Shown here one piece after another: positions 8,722 through 17,152 of a stretch of DNA of 23,159 bases. The first letter of the stretch is position 1, and the number at the start of each line of letters is the position of its first letter. Source of the DNA: DATFMH01 sp035267045 (GTDB lineage: Bacteria > Bacteroidota > Rhodothermia > Balneolales > DATFMH01); NCBI GenBank assembly GCA_035267045.1, contig DATFMH010000215.1, forward strand, positions 1 to 23,159, given 5' to 3'. The position numbers and the translations under genes were made by a program. The notes beneath the pieces are model-generated. The model saw only the letters and a program-made list of their open reading frames with translations, had not been told where the DNA came from and searched no databases.

Positions 8722-9399
8722 TTAATCGGAAGATTTTGAAAGAATTTTATTAATCTTTTGCTCTAACTCACTTTCTCTCATTGTTCCGGGATGCATAACA
8801 CCGTTTATGATTAGAGTAGGAGTCACGTTAACTTTCAGGGTATCTCCCAGAAGGATATCATCATTAACTATTTTTAGTGTCTTTTCATCTTTGACACACC
8901 CGTGAAATTTTTGGATATCCTTCACGCCGGCTTCTTTAGCCAGGCTATCCCATGGCTGTGAAGGGAATATATCCTGGTTGGCAAATAACAAGTCGTGATA
9001 TTCATCATATTTACCCTGACGGGCGGCACATTCGGCAGCAAGAGCAGCAGGAAGAGCCTGTTTATGATGATGCAGTGGATAATTATAACGGGTGATAGCC
9101 ACTTTTTTCGGATATTTTTGACGAATCATTTTGAAAACAGGTTCCATCTCGAAACAATAAGGACATTGAAAATCAGAAAATTCCACAATTTGTACCGGAG
9201 CCGTTGCCGGTCCTATACGGTGTCCACCTTTTAATAAACGCCGCCAGTTGGGAATTGTATCCGGTTTGGTCTGTTGAATATTTGTCTGTACAGTTTTAGT
9301 AAAATTCTTATTGGAATAAGAATTGATACCTAAAATAAAAAGTAAAAATACAGCGATAACGCTCAGTCGGTACTTTGATGAAATCTTATTTTTGTTCAT
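8722..9399 (-). CDS. Membrane-anchored DsbA-family thiol oxidoreductase
   Basis: A 225-residue exported thioredoxin-fold protein. Residues 12-28 form a hydrophobic signal anchor (SVIAVFLLFILG). The DsbA-type fold starts near GPATAPVQIVEFSDFQCPYC, with the redox pair C79-P-Y-C82. The cis-proline loop is NVTPTLIING (191-200, P194). C124 and C168 are two further cysteines that might form a second disulfide. It resembles the DsbA/DSBA_oxidoreductase ('thioredoxin_4') proteins that oxidise or isomerise disulfides outside the inner membrane. No DsbB or VKOR partner is in the window. It stands alone, 170 bp from the GH115 gene on the same strand. Confidence 0.88.
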   Translation of the reverse strand: MNKNKISSKYRLSVIAVFLLFILGINSYSNKNFTKTVQTNIQQTKPDTIPNWRRLLKGGHRIGPATAPVQIVEFSDFQCPYCFEMEPVFKMIRQKYPKKVAITRYNYPLHHHKQALPAALAAECAARQGKYDEYHDLLFANQDIFPSQPWDSLAKEAGVKDIQKFHGCVKDEKTLKIVNDDILLGDTLKVNVTPTLIINGVMHPGTMRESELEQKINKILSKSSD

Positions 9400-9482
9400 G
9401 CGTTTGGGTCATTGATGATTATATAGTTACATCATTTTTCTTAAAGAGCATAAAATAAAAAGCATAATAAAACAATAGGGTA

Positions 9483-9505
9483 ATTCAATTATATGTGAAT
9501 TGAAT
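9483..9505. promoter_or_regulatory. Inverted repeat upstream of the DsbA-like gene
   Basis: ATTCAATT and AATTGAAT form perfect 8-bp arms around 7 bp (ATATGTG), 84 bp before the DsbA-like start and 65 bp after the GH115 stop. There is no GC stem and no proper T-run, so an operator is more likely than a terminator. Function unproven. Confidence 0.3.
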
Positions 9506-9569
9506 AAAAATTATGCAAATTTTCAGATAAACTAATTTTGTTTGTTATCAATGATCGGTCATTTAGTTA

Positions 9570-12512
9570 TTATAACTGACGGTGAAAGCTTTCAGGCGGA
9601 CCAAGGTAACTATGCTTAACGCCACCGGCATCAATTACTATTTTTTGCACATCAACAGCCGGGTCTATTCTCCAAAATTTCAAAATATGTTCTCCCGGCT
9701 TGTTAATATGCAGTGTGGTTTCTTGAATATTGACATTATTACTGACCCACTTCGGCCATAGGTGTGATTTTAGGGGTCCATTCATATTCACAATGACAGG
9801 TTTATCAGTATCGAAAGAAAGAGCGTATCGCAGGCCTTTATCATGCTCAAAATTTAAGGTAGGACTAAGATATACTTTGACATTAACCGGCCCTTTTGAA
9901 TTTAGATATACTTTATATTCAAGGTGAGGGCTATTTCGTTCCGGTTTTTGTTCATTGGCCGTTACCGGAAATGTCGTCATTGCCGAGGCTGTTCGGCCTA
10001 AATTCGGGATCGTAACCCAATGAATTTTTTTGGAATTTACCGCTTTGGAGTAATGCTGTGCATCTATGGAGATATAACCATCACTCTCAATAAATCCATT
10101 TATTTTATCTCGTTTAGGGAATGGAGGGTTATCAATTTTGAGATATACAACCACCTGCTTATTCTTTGGTCCCGTTATGGTCAAAGGTTCCAAAAGTTCT
10201 CCCCCTGGCGCATTTTTCCAGTCGATTTGTATCCATATCCTTTTTTGCAGGTTAACCTGTCCGTCTCTACCCGGGGATATTTTTATCCATGCCTTATCCG
10301 TTTTGATAGAGTAGTTGAACGGTGTTTTTCCCCGATTAAATATTTCTATATAATGTCTTTGTTGATTGTATTTATCAAATTCAGATAATATGGCATGAGT
10401 TGTGTCTTTGGGCCACCATTGATTGGATCCCTGAATAGCGACACCCATATCTGCAGCTTCAGGGAGCTCAATATGCTTAACCTTCGGCATAATATTGGTT
10501 TTCGGTTGAGCCCATGAAGTATACCCTATATGAGGTTGATGCATGATATGGTCCCACTTACCGTTTAACATCACTTTGTCATAATAATGAGATAACTCCG
10601 CATCCTTTTTAAACAATTTATGAGCCTTTTGTGCCAGGTTATTTGTTATCGCCCGACCTTCTTTGGCGAACAACCTGTTTTGTTCTACCGTTTTATAAAG
10701 ATCATTTAGATTGGCACAAGCCTGCACAGGATATAACACGAGCTGGTAAAAAGACGGCTTATAACTATCGGACAACTTATTATAGATTGCCATCGCCTTT
10801 TTCTTCAAGCAATTATAATCAGCAACGACTTTTCCCGATTCACGATAGTGGTCGAGACTATATGTTTTTGGAGATAGAAGTTCCGGTTTACGTCTGGCAT
10901 TGTACCTGGTGTACGTCATTAGAATTTGGGCGATTTCATTCGCGAATTTAGTCCCGAATTGTTGTTGAGCCCAACGTTTATAGTATTCCGGTAACCGGTT
11001 AACCGGCCATTTTTGTGGATTCCAGGCATAATCCATAAAAAATTGTATCGGGAATTCTTTAGGCTTCAGACTGCCCACATTAACTACCCAAATTCGTTTT
11101 ACACCGTATTTATATGCCAGATGCAATTGTTCCCAGGTTCTCTCTATCTGTACCGTATTCATCCACTTATAAGAACGAGGGCCGCCAACATAGTCATAAT
11201 GATAATACAGGCCATAACCTCCTGGTCTTGGTTGGCCATGCAGTTTGGGAAGCATCCGGATGTTACCCCAATTATCGTCACTGAACATAAGAGTAATATC
11301 ATTTGGGACCCTCATACCTTCCAGGTAATATTTTTCCACTTCTTTATAAAGCGTCCATACCTGCGGAATAGAACTGACGGGTTTACCGGTCACATTATGA
11401 ATGATATTTCTTTGATCATGAACTATTTTTTCGAGCAGGCCGATATTCGTGGAATCGCTCATAGGCATATCTCCATTGCCGCGCATACCTACGGTGACGA
11501 TGCTCTCATAATTATCCATTCGTTTAATACCGTCGCTCCAGAATTTTCGTAATTCTTTCCCATTTGCCTGATAATTCCATGGACCATGTCCGTATTCCTT
11601 CCATTCAGATACAGCACGCATCATCGGTTCAGCATGGGAAGTACCCATAACAATGCCATACTCGTCTGCCAATTTTTCATCGAGTGAATCATCAGCAAAA
11701 AACGAATGACCCCACATGGCCGGCCATAACAGATTCCCTTTCAATCGAAGGATGAGTTTAAATACTTTTTTATAAAATTTGTGATTGAATCCACCGAATT
11801 TTTCCTGTGCCCAACCAGACAAAGATGGAGCCTCGTCATTAATAAATATACCCCTGTATTTAACAGCTGGTGGACCAAAAGAATGGCGGCCGGGAAGTAC
11901 AAATAGTTTTGAATGATGTTTGGCTGGAACATCCGCCCACCAATTCCATGGTGATATACCAATCTTTTCTGATATATCATAGATACCAAAAATAGTACCT
12001 CTCTTATCACTTCCGGCAATAACCAAAGCACTTTTAACTCCCGGAAATGGATTTTTAACAACTTGAATTACAAAAGACTCCCATTTGCCTTTAACACCGG
12101 TAACATTAAGCGCCTTTTCTCCTATCAGTTTGTCGATAACCGGACTTTTCCCAATAGTGCCAACCAAGACAATATGTTTTGATTTCGGAATAGTACCTTC
12201 AGAAAGGATTGGTTTGGTATTTGTCACGTGTAGAATATCGGTTTGCAGATCCGTTAATGCACGAATAGCGCCACTGTAATCTTCTGAGCTAATATATAAT
12301 GCTGCCGATTGTCCGGAAACGCATAACGGGAAATATCCTTTACCACTTTTTGTGGATATGTACGATTTATTTCCAATTGCCAGGGAAAATGTGGGATTTA
12401 TCCAAAAGCATATTAAAGATAGTATTATAAGAATGATATGTCTTTGAAAGATACCTGATGATATATAATCGTGAATAAATGTGGGGCAAAAAACGATATT
12501 ATTTTTCATCAT
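9570..12512 (-). CDS. GH115 family xylan alpha-1,2-glucuronidase
   Basis: A 980-residue secreted glycoside hydrolase. A hydrophobic signal segment lies at about 25-46. The N-terminal GH115 domain includes RGTIFGIYDISEKIG (171-185). The catalytic barrel opens with KYRGIFINDEAPSLSGW (218-234), followed by LKGNLLWPAMWG (257-268) and MGTSHAEPM (289-297), all hallmarks of GH115. The C-terminal domain of the family spans about 800-980 and ends in LGPPES. Characterised members remove (4-O-methyl)glucuronic acid side chains linked alpha-1,2 to the xylan backbone, including internal ones. Length is usual for the family. It is divergent from a GH10 xylanase gene across 246 bp, so the two probably act on the same glucuronoxylan. 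An N-terminal extension before the hydrophobic stretch makes the exact start uncertain. Confidence 0.92.
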   Translation of the reverse strand: MMKNNIVFCPTFIHDYISSGIFQRHIILIILSLICFWINPTFSLAIGNKSYISTKSGKGYFPLCVSGQSAALYISSEDYSGAIRALTDLQTDILHVTNTKPILSEGTIPKSKHIVLVGTIGKSPVIDKLIGEKALNVTGVKGKWESFVIQVVKNPFPGVKSALVIAGSDKRGTIFGIYDISEKIGISPWNWWADVPAKHHSKLFVLPGRHSFGPPAVKYRGIFINDEAPSLSGWAQEKFGGFNHKFYKKVFKLILRLKGNLLWPAMWGHSFFADDSLDEKLADEYGIVMGTSHAEPMMRAVSEWKEYGHGPWNYQANGKELRKFWSDGIKRMDNYESIVTVGMRGNGDMPMSDSTNIGLLEKIVHDQRNIIHNVTGKPVSSIPQVWTLYKEVEKYYLEGMRVPNDITLMFSDDNWGNIRMLPKLHGQPRPGGYGLYYHYDYVGGPRSYKWMNTVQIERTWEQLHLAYKYGVKRIWVVNVGSLKPKEFPIQFFMDYAWNPQKWPVNRLPEYYKRWAQQQFGTKFANEIAQILMTYTRYNARRKPELLSPKTYSLDHYRESGKVVADYNCLKKKAMAIYNKLSDSYKPSFYQLVLYPVQACANLNDLYKTVEQNRLFAKEGRAITNNLAQKAHKLFKKDAELSHYYDKVMLNGKWDHIMHQPHIGYTSWAQPKTNIMPKVKHIELPEAADMGVAIQGSNQWWPKDTTHAILSEFDKYNQQRHYIEIFNRGKTPFNYSIKTDKAWIKISPGRDGQVNLQKRIWIQIDWKNAPGGELLEPLTITGPKNKQVVVYLKIDNPPFPKRDKINGFIESDGYISIDAQHYSKAVNSKKIHWVTIPNLGRTASAMTTFPVTANEQKPERNSPHLEYKVYLNSKGPVNVKVYLSPTLNFEHDKGLRYALSFDTDKPVIVNMNGPLKSHLWPKWVSNNVNIQETTLHINKPGEHILKFWRIDPAVDVQKIVIDAGGVKHSYLGPPESFHRQL

Positions 12513-12758
12513 ATTACTAAATTACGAGACCAGAATTAAAAATATTTGTGTAAAAAAAGCAAAAATTATCCTATTACGAGCAAAACCAGTTTTGTTATTT
12601 TATCATATTGAACAGTTAAAAGCAATTCTATATGAGTTTATTAAAGGCTTGTGACGAATTAAAACAATTATGGTTCATAGTCAAAATGAATTAACGGTAT
12701 TTGTTTTGCATGTTTTATAGGGCAAATATTTGATATAATTAAGGCAAAAATTATATTA

Positions 12759-13940
12759 ATGGAGACAAAATATTTAATCTTTTATCCAAGTGACGTTATG
12801 AAACATTCTTTTCCAAAACATTCTCTGACTGTTTGGCTATCGATAACAGGCCTTTGCCTTGTACTATTTTTTGTATTTACAGCGGAACAGCAATTGCCGT
12901 CTCTAAAAAAAGTATTTATAAAAGATTTTTATGTTGGTGTAGCTGTGAACCAGGGGCAAATGGCCGGTTATTTGCCTTCCGATGTTGCTTTAGTGAAGCA
13001 ACAATTTGATTCGGTCAGTCCAGAGAATGTTTTGAAGTGGAGCAGGGTTCAGCCCAAACCTCACACATTCAACTTTGGCCCGGCTGACAAATATGTCAAA
13101 TTTGGGATGAAAAATGATATGTTTATTATCGGACATAATCTGGTGTGGCATAAGCAGGTACCGGATTGGGTATTCAAAAATGATGACGGTAAGTCGGTTA
13201 GCCGGGAAGTTTTATTAAAACGCATGAAATATCATATCGATAAAGTAGTGGGGCGTTACAAAGGCAAGATTAATGGCTGGGATGTTGTCAATGAGGCATT
13301 AACGGAACAGGGGAAACTACGAGACACTAAATGGCTAAAAATAATTGGTTCGGATTATATAGAGAAAGCCTTTGAATATGCCCATAAAGCTGATCCAGAT
13401 GCACAATTATACTACAATGATTTCAATTTATGGAAACCGGCAAAAAGGGAAGGAGTGATTCGCCTGGTCAAGGAATTACAAAAGAAAGGTATACGAATTG
13501 ATGGCATCGGCATGCAGGGGCATTGGTATTTGCACAAACCTTCGGATGATCAGATTGAAGCCAGCATCCAGGCCTTTTCGAAGCTTGGTGTAAAAGTGAT
13601 GATCTCGGAACTGGATATAAGTGTGTTACCGATCCCGAAAGATCACGACAACCCGCCGCCCTCCATTCGACACAGTCGTGATCCGGCTTTAAATCCTTAT
13701 GCCAATGGTTTACCTGATTCCGTCAAAAATGCACTGGCCACCAGATATGCATCCTTGTTCCGGCTATTTGAAAAACATAAAGATGCCATAACCCGGGTTA
13801 CATTTTGGGGATTAAATGACAAGGAAACCTGGCGTAACAACTGGCCGGTGATAGGCCGCAAAGACTATCCCTTATTATTCAACAGAGATAATCAACCGAA
13901 AGAAGCATATTATTCGGTTGTGGAAACTAGTGGCAAATGA
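12759..13940 (+). CDS. GH10 endo-1,4-beta-xylanase
   Basis: A 393-residue secreted GH10 enzyme. The catalytic acid/base is E179 in WDVVNEAL and the nucleophile is E284 in VMISELDIS. Substrate-binding motifs include SPENVLKWSRVQP (87-99), GHNLVWHKQVPDW (125-137) and TFWGLNDKETW (348-358). It cleaves the xylan backbone to xylo-oligosaccharides. A hydrophobic segment at about 26-42 is a signal peptide or lipid-free anchor. An in-frame ATG at 12798 (MKHSFPKHS) would give a more usual signal peptide and may be the true start. No carbohydrate-binding module is present. It pairs divergently with the GH115 gene, which suggests co-regulation from the shared 12513-12758 region. Confidence 0.94.
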   Translation: METKYLIFYPSDVMKHSFPKHSLTVWLSITGLCLVLFFVFTAEQQLPSLKKVFIKDFYVGVAVNQGQMAGYLPSDVALVKQQFDSVSPENVLKWSRVQPKPHTFNFGPADKYVKFGMKNDMFIIGHNLVWHKQVPDWVFKNDDGKSVSREVLLKRMKYHIDKVVGRYKGKINGWDVVNEALTEQGKLRDTKWLKIIGSDYIEKAFEYAHKADPDAQLYYNDFNLWKPAKREGVIRLVKELQKKGIRIDGIGMQGHWYLHKPSDDQIEASIQAFSKLGVKVMISELDISVLPIPKDHDNPPPSIRHSRDPALNPYANGLPDSVKNALATRYASLFRLFEKHKDAITRVTFWGLNDKETWRNNWPVIGRKDYPLLFNRDNQPKEAYYSVVETSGK

Positions 13941-13959
13941 ATAACATGAGGACTCAAAA

Positions 13960-14001
13960 TTCACTTGATTAATTATTACACATTATATTTAATCAGGTGA
14001 A
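13960..14001. terminator. Hairpin between convergent GH10 and TPM genes
   Basis: TTCACTTGATTAA (13960-13972) pairs with TTAATCAGGTGAA (13989-14001): 13 bp with one G-T, around a 16-nt AT-rich loop. It sits between two convergent stop codons, so it may slow transcription from both sides. There is no flanking T-run, so it is not a standard Rho-independent terminator. Confidence 0.4.
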
Positions 14002-14010
14002 TCGATTTCA

Positions 14011-14832
14011 TCACCAGCCCCCACTGGCGCCGCCGCCGCCGCCGGCGAAGCCACCACCTCCGGAGAAGCCGCCAAAACCGCCTCCTCCACCAAATCCGCC
14101 GGAGCCACCGCCCCAGCCTCCTCCACCGCCGAAACCACCGGGGAAGAAGATGACACCGGATGAACCATACGTGCGTCGCCGGCGTCCGCCTTTGCCACCG
14201 CCGTTTTGACGCGGTCCATCACGACGTATGATGATGATATAAATGATCACGGCAATAATGAATAAGATCGGGAAAGCGGAATGGCCACCTTTATCTTTTT
14301 TCTTGGCCATCTCAGGTTTGTATTCCCCGGCCACTTGCATCATGATGGCATTCACCGCCTGATTCAATCCCTGGTAATATTCACCTTTCTTGAAGTAAGG
14401 TTTCATCACATTATTGACTATATGTCCGGCGATGATATCGGGCAGGGCGCCCTCCAGGCCGTATCCTACTTCGATACGCATTTTTTTCTCTTTGGGAGCT
14501 ACAAAAATGAGCACGCCGTTGCGTTTATTGTGCTGACCAATACCCCATTTATCCAATACTTTCAATGAAAACTGGTCGATGGCATAACCCTGAAGACTTG
14601 GGACCGTCATGATAGCCACTTCATTTGAGGTCGTATCCCGATAGGTGCTTAACTTGCGGTCAAGTTGCTGAATTTGTCCCTGGTTGAGGATATGGGCATA
14701 GTCGTTCACAAATCCTTCCGGCTTGGCCGGGAATTTCTGGGCGTAGGCCGTAGACGTTAGAAACGTAATTCCGGTTAGTAAAACAAAAATAAAGAGAGAT
14801 TTAGTCTTCGGAGTCATTGTAACTGATATCAT
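14011..14832 (-). CDS. TPM domain protein with Gly-rich C-terminus (YgcG-like)
   Basis: A 273-residue exported protein. It has a signal peptide to about residue 31 (STAYAQ), a TPM domain at about 38-170 (FVNDYAHILNQGQIQQLD, then RNGVLIFVAPKEKKMRIEVG), one membrane helix at 186-202 (FPILFIIAVIIYIIII), an Arg cluster and a glycine-rich tail from 211 to the end. The TPM domain therefore faces the periplasm and the Gly-rich tail the cytoplasm, if topology follows the usual rule. Members of this family have been linked to photosystem repair in plants and to envelope roles in bacteria, but no firm activity is established here. Its start overlaps the upstream TPM gene by 32 bp. A second ATG at residue 6 would reduce this to 17 bp. 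It is the last gene of the lemA-TPM-TPM operon. Confidence 0.88.
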   Translation of the reverse strand: MISVTMTPKTKSLFIFVLLTGITFLTSTAYAQKFPAKPEGFVNDYAHILNQGQIQQLDRKLSTYRDTTSNEVAIMTVPSLQGYAIDQFSLKVLDKWGIGQHNKRNGVLIFVAPKEKKMRIEVGYGLEGALPDIIAGHIVNNVMKPYFKKGEYYQGLNQAVNAIMMQVAGEYKPEMAKKKDKGGHSAFPILFIIAVIIYIIIIRRDGPRQNGGGKGGRRRRTYGSSGVIFFPGGFGGGGGWGGGSGGFGGGGGFGGFSGGGGFAGGGGGASGGW

Positions 14833-15250
14833 TTTTTAATTCATTCGTATCGTCTTCCTGGTGGGGGAAACGATCTTTCAATTTATGACCAATTCGGGTT
14901 ATGGCTTCTGACAGACCCGACTCATATTTCCCGGCTTTAAAGTAATTTTGCATGATTTCCAGCACATCATCCCAGAAATGCTGGCCAACATGATCGTGAA
15001 TAGATTTATCGCCATAAACAGCCAGTTTTTTATCTTCCGTTGCCACATAAACAAGAACGCCGTTTCGGTGAACGGTATTATGCATCTCAAGTTTATGGAA
15101 CACTTCAATGGCCCGCTCGAACGCGTCGCCCTTGCATTTATGTTCTATATGAATGCGAATTTCACCGGAAGTCTCTTTCTCAGCCTTGGTTATGGCATCG
15201 ATGATGTTTTTTTCTTCTTCTTCGGTAAACAGATGTTTAGCGTTAGCCAT
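14801..15250 (-). CDS. TPM domain protein without signal peptide
   Basis: A 149-residue single TPM domain protein. It starts with a helix (FTEEEEKNIIDAITKAEKET), followed by the core strands GEIRIHIEHKCKGDAF and RNGVLVYVATEDKKLAVYGD, and a long C-terminal helix ending in an acidic tail. It has no signal peptide or membrane segment, unlike its downstream paralogue. LemA plus a short TPM and a long membrane TPM protein is a gene arrangement found in many Bacteroidetes-group genomes, which supports a joint function at the membrane. It lies 21 bp after lemA and overlaps the next gene, so all three should be one transcript. Biochemical function unknown. Confidence 0.87.
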   Translation of the reverse strand: MANAKHLFTEEEEKNIIDAITKAEKETSGEIRIHIEHKCKGDAFERAIEVFHKLEMHNTVHRNGVLVYVATEDKKLAVYGDKSIHDHVGQHFWDDVLEIMQNYFKAGKYESGLSEAITRIGHKLKDRFPHQEDDTNELKNDISYNDSED

Positions 15251-15271
15251 AAATTATTCTACTATTAAATA

Positions 15272-15853
15272 TCAGAATTTAACTTTGGGAGCATTTTCAC
15301 TTCCTTTTTCAGCTTTGAAATAAGCCATACTGTTGAAGCCTAAGACACCCGCTAATAAACTCGAAGGAAATCGGCGTATGGATGTGTTATAGCTTCGTGC
15401 CGCATCATTATATCGTTGCCGCGCAACGGTGATTCGGTTTTCAGTTCCTTCCAGTTGAACTTGTAGATCCCGGAAATTCTGATTTGCTTTCAAGTCAGGG
15501 TATCGTTCCACCGTAACTAATAATCGTGATAAAGCACCGCTGAGTTGACTTTGAGCCTGTTGAAAATTCTGCAATACCTGGGGATTCGATAACTTACTGG
15601 GATCCACCTGTATGGAAGTTGCTTTACTTCGTGCTTCCGTAACGGCAGTTAACGTGCTTTTTTCGAAGTTGGCGGCTCCTTTGACTGTTGCAACCAGGTT
15701 AGGGATCAAATCACTCCGACGTTGATATTGCGTCTCAACCTGTGACCATGCTTCCTTGACGTTCTCCTGCTTATTTACCAGGCTGTTATTGACGTTTACG
15801 CCGTATAACACCAATATAATTATAATACCTACCGGAATAAGTTTCTTTATCAT
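15272..15853 (-). CDS. lemA: LemA family membrane protein
   Basis: A 193-residue LemA protein. One N-terminal membrane helix (IPVGIIIILVLYGVNVNNSLV, about 6-26) is followed by a four-helix coiled region. The family signature is KEAWSQVETQYQRRSDLIPNLV (about 38-59), and the C-terminal part has the typical SYNTSIRRFPSSLLA and AYFKAE segments. Family topology places the N-terminus out and the helical bundle in the periplasm or cytoplasm depending on the source. Function is not settled. It is the first gene of the lemA-TPM-TPM operon and is divergent from the HAD gene across 268 bp. Confidence 0.92.
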   Translation of the reverse strand: MIKKLIPVGIIIILVLYGVNVNNSLVNKQENVKEAWSQVETQYQRRSDLIPNLVATVKGAANFEKSTLTAVTEARSKATSIQVDPSKLSNPQVLQNFQQAQSQLSGALSRLLVTVERYPDLKANQNFRDLQVQLEGTENRITVARQRYNDAARSYNTSIRRFPSSLLAGVLGFNSMAYFKAEKGSENAPKVKF

Positions 15854-15997
15854 ATCTAGATAGCGTTAAGTTATTTTTAAAAATTTCTTGTAGCATCAAT
15901 TTACAATATAATAAATCCATTGAATAACAAAGATTAACGATTTGTTGCAGTTAATATTGGATATCGTTTATGAATAAATCTTTCGAATAAATTTTAG

Positions 15998-16109
15998 GAT
16001 GATAGACGGTAGAGGAGTAAAGTACTTCAAGTACTTAGAGTTTGAAAGTACTTAAAGTTATATTCACATTTCATTCAACATTTATCATTAATGGCTACCG
16101 TCTATCGTC
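15998..16109. repeat. Inverted-repeat element between lemA and the HAD gene
   Basis: GATGATAGACGGTAG (15998-16012) and CTACCGTCTATCGTC (16095-16109) are inverted copies matching at 14 of 15 bases. They enclose 82 bp that contain AAGTACTT three times (in 16019-16057). The arrangement resembles a small palindromic intergenic repeat or a degenerate MITE-like element. No transposase is nearby and I see no clear target-site duplication. It might also form a long hairpin in the leader of the HAD gene. Confidence 0.55.
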
Positions 16110-16121
16110 ATTTAATTATAA

Positions 16122-16898
16122 ATGGTTATCTTATCCCAAATTCTTATTCATTCTTTTTACGAGAAATCATCACTAAAAAGTTTCAAAAAATTGACGATTA
16201 ATAATTACAGTACACCCGAATTTATCTATTTCGATCTGGATAACACGTTACTCGATCACAGTGCGGCCGAAAGAAAAGCATTGGAAGATGTGAAGAGCCA
16301 CTTTGATATCCTCGATGATGTTGGTCTGGAAGAATGGCAGCAAAAATATCATGAGAATAATAGCCGGTTGTGGGACCGTTACGGCCGGCATGAAATAGAT
16401 CGTAAATATCTTCAGCGTCACCGTTTTGAAGATACACTGGAAAGCCTGGGATTGGATGGGAGTGTCTACGATGAAATGGGTACTTATTATATGGAGCGTT
16501 ATCCTTTTCACTGGCAGTGGATGGAAGGGGCCAGACATGCCTATTATTCCATAGTAACAGATTATGAAGTGGGAATTTTGACGAATGGGTTCGCCGAAAC
16601 GCAGAAGAAAAAATTTGAGAAATTTAATTTTGGAGAATCAGCCACTCACCTGGTGATATCCGAGGATACCGGTTATATGAAACCACAACCACAGGTTTTT
16701 GAATATGCTACTCGTCTGGCCGGTACGAATCCCGAATCGATCTTATATATCGGAGATTCGTACACTTCCGATATACAGGGAGCAACAGCCATTGGATGGA
16801 AAACAGCATGGTATACTAATGATAATAATCCGGATAGAATGTCGGAAGCAGATATCGTTTTTGACGATTTTAACGATTTGATTTCAATACTTTTGTAA
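16122..16898 (+). CDS. HAD hydrolase, YjjG-like pyrimidine 5'-nucleotidase
   Basis: A 258-residue ORF with a full HAD domain. Motif I is DLDNTLLDHS with nucleophile D38 and acid D40. Motif II is LTNG with T154. Motif III lysine is K187 in GYMKPQP. Motif IV is IGDSYTSDIQGA with D212 and D217. A helical cap lies between motifs I and II. The pattern fits the YjjG subfamily, which dephosphorylates non-canonical pyrimidine (and other) nucleoside monophosphates and so cleans the nucleotide pool. The first 30 or so residues do not look like part of the fold. A TTG at 16191 is a reasonable alternative start. It precedes purL by 254 bp on the same strand. No terminator is obvious between them. Confidence 0.86.
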   Translation: MVILSQILIHSFYEKSSLKSFKKLTINNYSTPEFIYFDLDNTLLDHSAAERKALEDVKSHFDILDDVGLEEWQQKYHENNSRLWDRYGRHEIDRKYLQRHRFEDTLESLGLDGSVYDEMGTYYMERYPFHWQWMEGARHAYYSIVTDYEVGILTNGFAETQKKKFEKFNFGESATHLVISEDTGYMKPQPQVFEYATRLAGTNPESILYIGDSYTSDIQGATAIGWKTAWYTNDNNPDRMSEADIVFDDFNDLISILL

Positions 16899-17152
16899 AG
16901 CTAAAAATCTTTTCGTTAGTCTGATCGTTATTTTTCAATGTATGAAGGTTATTTTTTATTTTAGCCGCAAATTTACGCGGGTTTTAGATTTATTAGATCA
17001 AAATTTAGAGCCTTCTGTTTTAAATGCGGCATTATTAGAGTAGGTTTGATCTGTCTAATTCAAACAATTTCTTTATTTTTCTCTCCTTAAGCATTAAGAG
17101 ATACTTATATTTTAGAACAAAACAATTAAACGGCACTTTTAATTAAAATAAA

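Noticed and set aside
12700..12745. Promoter for the GH10 gene (TATAAT near 12734)
   Set aside because: A TATAAT-like word is present, but no -35 or Bacteroidetes-type -33 element sits at a proper distance, so I do not call it.
13989..14222. Proline-rich plus-strand ORF and Ala/Val-rich minus-strand ORF over the end of the TPM gene
   Set aside because: Shadow frames of the glycine-rich tail coded by GGN repeats in the real TPM gene.
16899..17152. Possible purine riboswitch before purL
   Set aside because: I could not find the conserved three-way junction core or paired loops. The leader is simply AT-rich.
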